Part shown: positions 58,164 to 64,000 of the stretch, in pieces
How positions within the stretch are numbered: position 1 is the stretch's first letter
Layout of the letters: each line of letters starts with the position of its first letter
Assembly: GCF_000224335.1 (NCBI RefSeq)
Contig: NZ_AFXZ01000012.1
Location: 1-64,000, forward strand
Reading direction: 5' to 3'
DNA length: 64,000 bases
Origin: Bizionia argentinensis JUB59
GTDB lineage: Bacteria > Bacteroidota > Bacteroidia > Flavobacteriales > Flavobacteriaceae
The notes under the pieces: generated by a model
What the model saw: only the letters and a program-made list of their open reading frames with translations
What the model was told of the DNA's origin: nothing
Database searches by the model: none
Translations under genes and position numbers: made by a program

Positions 58164-61100
58164 ATGAAACACCTCACAGCACTAATAATGATAGTACTTT
58201 TCGCCAATTTCACTGAAGCACAAAATTCTGATTACAGCAGTTTATGGGATCAAGTTGAAAAAATGGAAAGCGATGGTTTGTCTAAATCGGCTTTAGAACA
58301 CGTAACCAAAATTTCAGACAAAGCGAAAAAAGAAAATAACAAACAACAGATTATCAAATCCTTATTGTACAGAAGTAAGTTTGCACTTACCTTAGAGGAG
58401 GAAGCGCAACTACAAATTATTTCAGAGTTTAAAAACGAAATAGCCCAGGTTAAAGCGCCTTCCAAAAATATTATGGAGAATATGTTGGCTACCATGTACT
58501 GGCAATATTTTCAACAAAATAGACGCAAATTTTATAACCGTACGAAAACATCAGAAAAAGTAGATGATAGCGATTTCAGAACTTGGGATTTGGAAACCCT
58601 TTTTTCGGAAATTCAAATGCATTTTAATCAATCATTGAATAATAAGTTAATTCTTCAACAAACACCAATTTCTGATTATGAAGTAATTATTTCTGAACAA
58701 GCGAATTCCAAACAATTCCGACCAAGCCTTTACGATTTATTAGCCAACAATGCACTCGATTTTTACAAAACGGATGAAAACAGCATCACCAAACCAGTTT
58801 ATAATTTTAAAATTGACACTCCGGAATATTTAGGTGATGCAAAAGAGTTTTCAAGTTTGCAAATCGTATCGAAAGACAGTACATCTTTACAACTAAAAGC
58901 TTTAAAAGTTTATCAGAATCTGATTCGGTTTCATTTAAAAGAAGCAAACATCAAAGCGTTGATAGATGTTGATATAGCGCGCCTAAAATTTGTGACCGAA
59001 AACGCTACTTTCAATAACAAAGAAGATTTGTTTTTACAAACCTTACAAACATCAAGTACTGCTTATACTTCGGAACAATCTGCTTTATACAATTTTGAAA
59101 TTGGGCAATTATGGTATACTCAAGGCAGTAATTTCAACCCAAAAACAGGCACAGATTTACAGTGGCAAATTAAAGAAGCCTATCAGCTTTGCGAAACCGT
59201 AATTAAGAAATTTCCTAAAAGTATAGCTGCTGAAAAATGTGCGGTTTTACAACAGAAAATTAAACTTCAAAGTTTAAGCATATATACTGAAAGTAACCTG
59301 CCAATTCAACAAGATGCGCGCTTACTGGTGAACTATAGAAATTTAAAAACTTTGCATTTTAAGGCCTATAAATTAAGCGAAAGTGAATTTGAAACGTTAA
59401 ATAGTATATATCGAGACGATAATCAATTAGCCTATATTGAAAAACTTAAGGTTTCCAAAACTTGGGAAGCTTCTTTAAAAAACGAAGGCGATTACCAACA
59501 ACACCAAACGGAAGTCCTTTTACCTCCCCTGGAAAATGGACGTTATGTTATAATAGCCCAGACGAATAATGAAGAAAACACGTTCGCTATACAAACAATT
59601 CAAGTAACAAATATCGCTTTGGTTGATAAATCGGATACAGACAAGCAAATCTATCAATTCGTGAATAGGAATAATGGGCATCCACTCCAAAATTTAGATA
59701 TAAAAGTATCTTATAAGAAGAATTATGATGGAGGTACGCTGCATAAAGCGTTTACTACAGATGCACAAGGAACTATTAAAATTCATAAAGATCAAAGTCG
59801 CTGGTCGCAGGTCAAGATTGTAGCAAGTTCTAAAACGCAAAAGGCTTATTTTGGTGATTATTATGTTAATCAAAAGCAAACTCTAAACGCAGAAACCACA
59901 CGTTATAATGGTTTTGTTTTTACGGACAGAAGCATTTACAGACCTGGGCAAACGGTTTATTTTAAAGGTATTTTAATAAAAACAATAGATGGAAAGTCAG
60001 ACGTTTTAGCACATGAAGAAACCGAGGTTATTTTATACAATGTGAATGATGAAGAGGTCTATCGTTTAACCCTTAAAACTAATGACTATGGTTCTGTTAC
60101 AGGTGAATTCATTCTACCAAATTCCGGATTAACTGGAGAGTTTCGAATTAATTTGGAAGCCAAAAAATATGCTTTAGACGATGCAACCACATCATTTTCA
60201 GTAGAAGAATACAAACGCCCGAAGTTTGAAGCCAAATTCAACCCAATAACAGATACGTTTAAAGTTAACGATTCTATTACTGTAAAAGGAAGTGCTTTGG
60301 CTTACGCTGGCAGTAATATTACCAATGCAAAAGTGGTTTACAAAGTTCATAGAAAAGTGCAATATCCGGATTGGTATTATTGGTATCGTCCTTGGTTTAA
60401 CAGTGAACCACAAGAAATAACGCATGGAGAAAGTACAACTAATGATAAAGGTGAATTTGAAATTACCTTTAAAGCACTTCCGGATAGCAGTATTGACAAA
60501 AGCAGTTTACCGATATTTAATTACGAAGTCATTGCCGATGTTATAGATATTAATGGCGAAACGCGCAGTAGTAAAACCATTGTTAATGTTGGTTATCATG
60601 CCATTACGGCTTCTATTACAGTAGATAGTCAGCTTGACAAAAAAACCAAAAAGCAAACAATTGCTATCGATACGAAAAACCTAAATGGTGAGTTTGTTAC
60701 AGCTTCTGGTAGTTTAAAAATTTATAAACTTCAAGCACCCGAATATGTTTTACGAAACAGACCATGGGAAGCTCCAGATTATCCGATGCTTTCAGAAGCC
60801 GATTTTAAAGTAAAATTCCCAAATGATGCCTATGCAAACGAGCATAATTCCGCTAATTGGAAAAAAGGCGAACGCGTTTTTGAAACCAATTTTAATACTG
60901 GAAAATCTAAAACAATTGATTTAGGAAGTATTAAAAAATGGGATTCAGGTCAGTATATTATCGTATTTGAGAGTACTGATAAATTTGGCCAAGTTGTAAA
61001 AGCTGAAGCAAAAACAAATTTATATAGCGAAAGTGATAAAACTGTCGCCGATAAAAAGTTGTTTTCTGTAACCTCTAATAAAAGCGAATATCAGCCAAGC

Positions 61101-64000
61101 GAAAATGTATCTATAACCTTTGGTTCTGCCGCAGAAAATCTTGTTGTTACTGTTGACATTGAAAAAAACAAAAAAACCATTAACACCTATTTGATTACCC
61201 TAAATAACAATAAAAAAACACTTACAATCCCTGTTAATGAAACCGATTTAGGTGGTTTTGCCGTTCATTATAGTTTTGCTTTTGCCAATAGTTATGTATC
61301 CGGAGCAGAAATAATTTCGGTACCGTACCCTAAAACGGATTTGGAGATTGAAACCACAACTTTTAGAGATAAGTTACAGCCAGGAACCAACGAAACGTGG
61401 GCATTTAAAATTAAAGGCCAAAGAGGCGATCAAGTTTCTGCTGAAATTTTAGCGAGTATGTATGATGCGTCTTTGGATCAAATTAAACCACACGATTGGT
61501 CGTTTAATCCGTTATACAAGCCAACGTATCAAGCGTACTGGAATAGAAACGCCCGTTATAGTTTTGGAACAAGTGGTTTCAGAATTCAAAATGCACCCCG
61601 TTTCCAGGCTAATTTCCCGCATCAAGCTTATGATCAATTTAATTGGTTTGGTTTTTATTTTAATACTACAAACATGTATCATTTTACTCAAAGAAATGAT
61701 ATAGTCATGGAGGAAAGCGTAGTAACAGATTCAGGCTTAAATCGTGAAGATAAATCAGCCAATAATGTTGTTATGGGGCCACCACCTTTAGGATACGAAA
61801 TGGAGGATGATAATTCGAAAAAAGACAAGGATTCGTCAACCACATCTGAAAAGCCTGACTTTACAGGTGTTACAATTCGTAAAAATCTCCAAGAAACAGC
61901 TTTTTTCTTTCCGCAGTTGCAAACAGATGGTGAAGGTAATGTAAGTTTTAGCTTCACCACACCAGAAGCACTAACCCGATGGAAATTGCAATTATTGGCG
62001 CATACCAAAACCTTGGAAAGCAAAGTCACTAGTTTAGAAACCGTTACTCAAAAAGAATTGATGGTGATTCCAAATGCACCGCGTTTTTTACGTCATGGTG
62101 ATGAAATTACTATCAGCACTAAAATTGCTAATTTAACCGATAATAAATTATCAGGACAAGCGCAATTGCAATTAACGGATGCTATTACAGGAAACGTTAT
62201 TAATGAGGCTTTAAGCAATACAGATAATTCGAATACTTTTACTGTAGGCGCCCATGGCAACACACAAGTGTCATGGAATTTAACGATTCCAGATACAGTT
62301 GATGCGGTTCAATATAAAATAGTCGCGAAGTCTGGAAACTTTAGTGATGGAGAACAAAATGCCATGCCAGTTTTATCCAATCGTATGTTGGTAACAGAAA
62401 CCTTACCGATGTGGGTTAAAAGCAACGAAACGAAAACGTTTAGATTTGATAAACTGAAGAATAACAACTCGTCCAGTTTAAAAAACCACAACCTGACATT
62501 GGAAATAACTTCCAATCCAGCTTGGTATGCAGTTCAAGCATTACCTTATTTAATGGAATATCCTTACGACTGTAATGAGCAAACATTCAGTCGCTATTAC
62601 GCAAACGCATTAGCAAGTCATATAGCCAAAAGCAATCCGCGTATTCAAGAAGTATTTAACCAATGGCGAAATTCGGATGCGTTACTTTCTAATCTTGAGA
62701 AAAACCAGGAATTAAAAAGTATTTTAATCCAAGAAACTCCTTGGTTACGTGATGCACAAAGTGAAAACGAACAGAAAAAACGTATTGCGTTGTTATTCGA
62801 TTTGAATAAAATGACTAATGAATTGCAAGATGCAATTGGTAAACTAGAATATAATCAAATGGATTCTGGCGCGTGGCCATGGTTTAAAGGCGGAAGTGAA
62901 AACCGTTTTATTACCCAACATATTATTACTGGATTCGGTCATTTAGACAAATTAAACATCACCCAACATAATGAGGAGGTATCTGTCATGATTGAAAATG
63001 CCGTTGCTTATCTAGATGCACAATTTGTAAAAGAATACAACCAATTAACGAAATATCAAAAAGATGTCGATTTAAGTAAAGACCATTTAAGCTATACGCA
63101 ATTACATTATTTATACATGCGAAGCTTTTTCCCTAAAGTAAAACAAAGTAAAAAAGTCAAAGAAATTTCGGCTTATTATTTAACGCAAATTGACAAATAT
63201 TGGCTGTCACGATCTTTATATGGAAAAGGTTTAATGACACTTATTTCACACAGAATGAAAGCTGATAAAACGGCTAGTAAAATATTAAGATCCTTAAATG
63301 AAACAAGCATTACCAATGAAGAGTTGGGCATGTACTGGAAAGAGAATAAAGCATCTTGGCATTGGTACCAAGCACCTATAGAAACTCAAGCCTTGATGGT
63401 AGAAGTATTTTCAGAAGTTGGATCTAGCATTCAAAATGAAACCAAGAATCTAAATGATATTGATAATCTTAAAATGTGGTTATTAAAAAATAAGCAAACC
63501 AATAAATGGGAATCTACTAAAGCTACAAGTGATGTCGTTTACGCCCTCTTATTGCAAGGCAGCGATTGGTTGTCGGTAACCGATGCCGTGACGGTTTTAG
63601 TAGGTAATAAAAAGATAGAGCCTTCAAAACTAGAAGCCGTAAAAGTGGAAGCTGGAACGGGTTATTATAAAACCTCTTGGAATGGATCCGAAATAAATTC
63701 AGAAATGGCCGATGTTACACTTACCAAAACAGGCGATGGTATTGCTTGGGGAAGTTTATACTGGCAATATTTTGAAGATTTAGATAAAATTTCAAAAGCA
63801 AAAACGCCACTTCAATTACAGAAAAAACTATTCAAAAAAACGAATACAAATTCTGGCGAAGTCCTTACAGAAATCACTTCAGAAACAGCTTTGCAAGTTG
63901 GTGATTTGGTTCGTGTACGTATTGAATTGCAAAGTGATCGCGATATGGAATTCATTCATATGAAAGATATGCGCGCATCTGGATTGGAACCTATAAACGT
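58164..64000 (+). CDS. alpha-2-macroglobulin family protein with thioester motif (partial)
   Basis: About 1945 residues are visible and the gene runs off the right edge. I choose ATG 58164, which begins a signal peptide (MIVLFANFTEAQ, cleavage near 20); an in-frame ATG at 58086 would add 26 hydrophilic residues. An N-terminal helical region of about 400 residues precedes macroglobulin domains, with the MG2 signature DRSIYRPGQTVYFKG near 593. The A2M signature is FFFPQLQTDGEGNVSFSFTT, and the thioester motif CNEQ has its Cys at about 1470. Bacterial members trap attacking proteases in the periplasm. No pbpC gene is visible here. Confidence 0.88.
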   Translation, partial: MKHLTALIMIVLFANFTEAQNSDYSSLWDQVEKMESDGLSKSALEHVTKISDKAKKENNKQQIIKSLLYRSKFALTLEEEAQLQIISEFKNEIAQVKAPSKNIMENMLATMYWQYFQQNRRKFYNRTKTSEKVDDSDFRTWDLETLFSEIQMHFNQSLNNKLILQQTPISDYEVIISEQANSKQFRPSLYDLLANNALDFYKTDENSITKPVYNFKIDTPEYLGDAKEFSSLQIVSKDSTSLQLKALKVYQNLIRFHLKEANIKALIDVDIARLKFVTENATFNNKEDLFLQTLQTSSTAYTSEQSALYNFEIGQLWYTQGSNFNPKTGTDLQWQIKEAYQLCETVIKKFPKSIAAEKCAVLQQKIKLQSLSIYTESNLPIQQDARLLVNYRNLKTLHFKAYKLSESEFETLNSIYRDDNQLAYIEKLKVSKTWEASLKNEGDYQQHQTEVLLPPLENGRYVIIAQTNNEENTFAIQTIQVTNIALVDKSDTDKQIYQFVNRNNGHPLQNLDIKVSYKKNYDGGTLHKAFTTDAQGTIKIHKDQSRWSQVKIVASSKTQKAYFGDYYVNQKQTLNAETTRYNGFVFTDRSIYRPGQTVYFKGILIKTIDGKSDVLAHEETEVILYNVNDEEVYRLTLKTNDYGSVTGEFILPNSGLTGEFRINLEAKKYALDDATTSFSVEEYKRPKFEAKFNPITDTFKVNDSITVKGSALAYAGSNITNAKVVYKVHRKVQYPDWYYWYRPWFNSEPQEITHGESTTNDKGEFEITFKALPDSSIDKSSLPIFNYEVIADVIDINGETRSSKTIVNVGYHAITASITVDSQLDKKTKKQTIAIDTKNLNGEFVTASGSLKIYKLQAPEYVLRNRPWEAPDYPMLSEADFKVKFPNDAYANEHNSANWKKGERVFETNFNTGKSKTIDLGSIKKWDSGQYIIVFESTDKFGQVVKAEAKTNLYSESDKTVADKKLFSVTSNKSEYQPSENVSITFGSAAENLVVTVDIEKNKKTINTYLITLNNNKKTLTIPVNETDLGGFAVHYSFAFANSYVSGAEIISVPYPKTDLEIETTTFRDKLQPGTNETWAFKIKGQRGDQVSAEILASMYDASLDQIKPHDWSFNPLYKPTYQAYWNRNARYSFGTSGFRIQNAPRFQANFPHQAYDQFNWFGFYFNTTNMYHFTQRNDIVMEESVVTDSGLNREDKSANNVVMGPPPLGYEMEDDNSKKDKDSSTTSEKPDFTGVTIRKNLQETAFFFPQLQTDGEGNVSFSFTTPEALTRWKLQLLAHTKTLESKVTSLETVTQKELMVIPNAPRFLRHGDEITISTKIANLTDNKLSGQAQLQLTDAITGNVINEALSNTDNSNTFTVGAHGNTQVSWNLTIPDTVDAVQYKIVAKSGNFSDGEQNAMPVLSNRMLVTETLPMWVKSNETKTFRFDKLKNNNSSSLKNHNLTLEITSNPAWYAVQALPYLMEYPYDCNEQTFSRYYANALASHIAKSNPRIQEVFNQWRNSDALLSNLEKNQELKSILIQETPWLRDAQSENEQKKRIALLFDLNKMTNELQDAIGKLEYNQMDSGAWPWFKGGSENRFITQHIITGFGHLDKLNITQHNEEVSVMIENAVAYLDAQFVKEYNQLTKYQKDVDLSKDHLSYTQLHYLYMRSFFPKVKQSKKVKEISAYYLTQIDKYWLSRSLYGKGLMTLISHRMKADKTASKILRSLNETSITNEELGMYWKENKASWHWYQAPIETQALMVEVFSEVGSSIQNETKNLNDIDNLKMWLLKNKQTNKWESTKATSDVVYALLLQGSDWLSVTDAVTVLVGNKKIEPSKLEAVKVEAGTGYYKTSWNGSEINSEMADVTLTKTGDGIAWGSLYWQYFEDLDKISKAKTPLQLQKKLFKKTNTNSGEVLTEITSETALQVGDLVRVRIELQSDRDMEFIHMKDMRASGLEPIN

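Noticed and set aside
61688-62029. 113-codon open frame opposite the alpha-2-macroglobulin gene
   Set aside because: Antisense shadow; Ser- and Leu-rich with no domain or start signal.

Overview
The window comes from an AT-rich member of the Bacteroidota, almost certainly a marine-type Flavobacteriaceae. Signs of this are the flavobacterial order of ribosomal protein genes with fusA but no tuf, a SusC/SusD pair, the type of the long outer-membrane porin, L36 and S14 forms without zinc-binding cysteines, and promoters with the Bacteroidota -7 box TAnnTTTG. I see no rRNA, tRNA, CRISPR array, insertion sequence or phage gene.

Layout. 1-5.1 kb: a porin running off the left edge, rnhB and a large lipoprotein. 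5.1-11.7 kb: an envelope signalling locus holding a lipoprotein, a CHAT-domain protease, a TPR anti-sigma-like protein, an ECF sigma factor, a small beta-barrel protein and a collagen-repeat lipoprotein. 11.7-24.7 kb: mixed housekeeping genes (nucleoid-associated protein, TspO-like protein, lipB, a Pmp3-type peptide, lysS, hybrid histidine kinase, YceI, DDAH-type hydrolase, gltA, eno, carA). 25.0-42.5 kb: one long minus-strand run from rpsL to rplQ (str, S10, spc and alpha clusters). 42.6-49.2 kb: an Omp85-type protein and a SusC/SusD pair. 49.4-57.9 kb: rlmB, a rhomboid protease, rarA, then mpl-radC-deacetylase-like-yjjG and a TPR protein. 58.2-64 kb: an alpha-2-macroglobulin running off the right edge.

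The most interesting part is the 5.1-11.7 kb locus. Four of its transcription units carry the same bipartite element, GTTAAC(C/T)T, then exactly 15 bases, then ATTAA. It lies ahead of the sigma factor itself, the beta-barrel gene, the lipoprotein-CHAT pair and the collagen-repeat lipoprotein. I looked for the full element by eye and saw it nowhere else in the window. This looks like the promoter of the local ECF sigma factor and defines a compact regulon. The CHAT protease is predicted to be periplasmic and tethered to the inner membrane. The anti-sigma-like protein exposes its TPR domain on the same side. Protease cleavage of the anti-sigma protein, releasing the sigma factor, is therefore a plausible but unproven circuit. 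It resembles the TPR-CHAT / Csx30 / sigma module of type III-E CRISPR systems, but has no CRISPR part here.

Other notable points are an A9 tract that puts the expected ATG of rplC out of frame, a 278-base spacer between rpsJ and rplC packed with five inverted repeats (two sharing AAGTCGCGACTT), apparently leaderless mRNAs for rlmB and lipB, a deacetylase-like protein lacking metal-ligand residues, and a decayed minus-strand gene at 12.8-13.2 kb.
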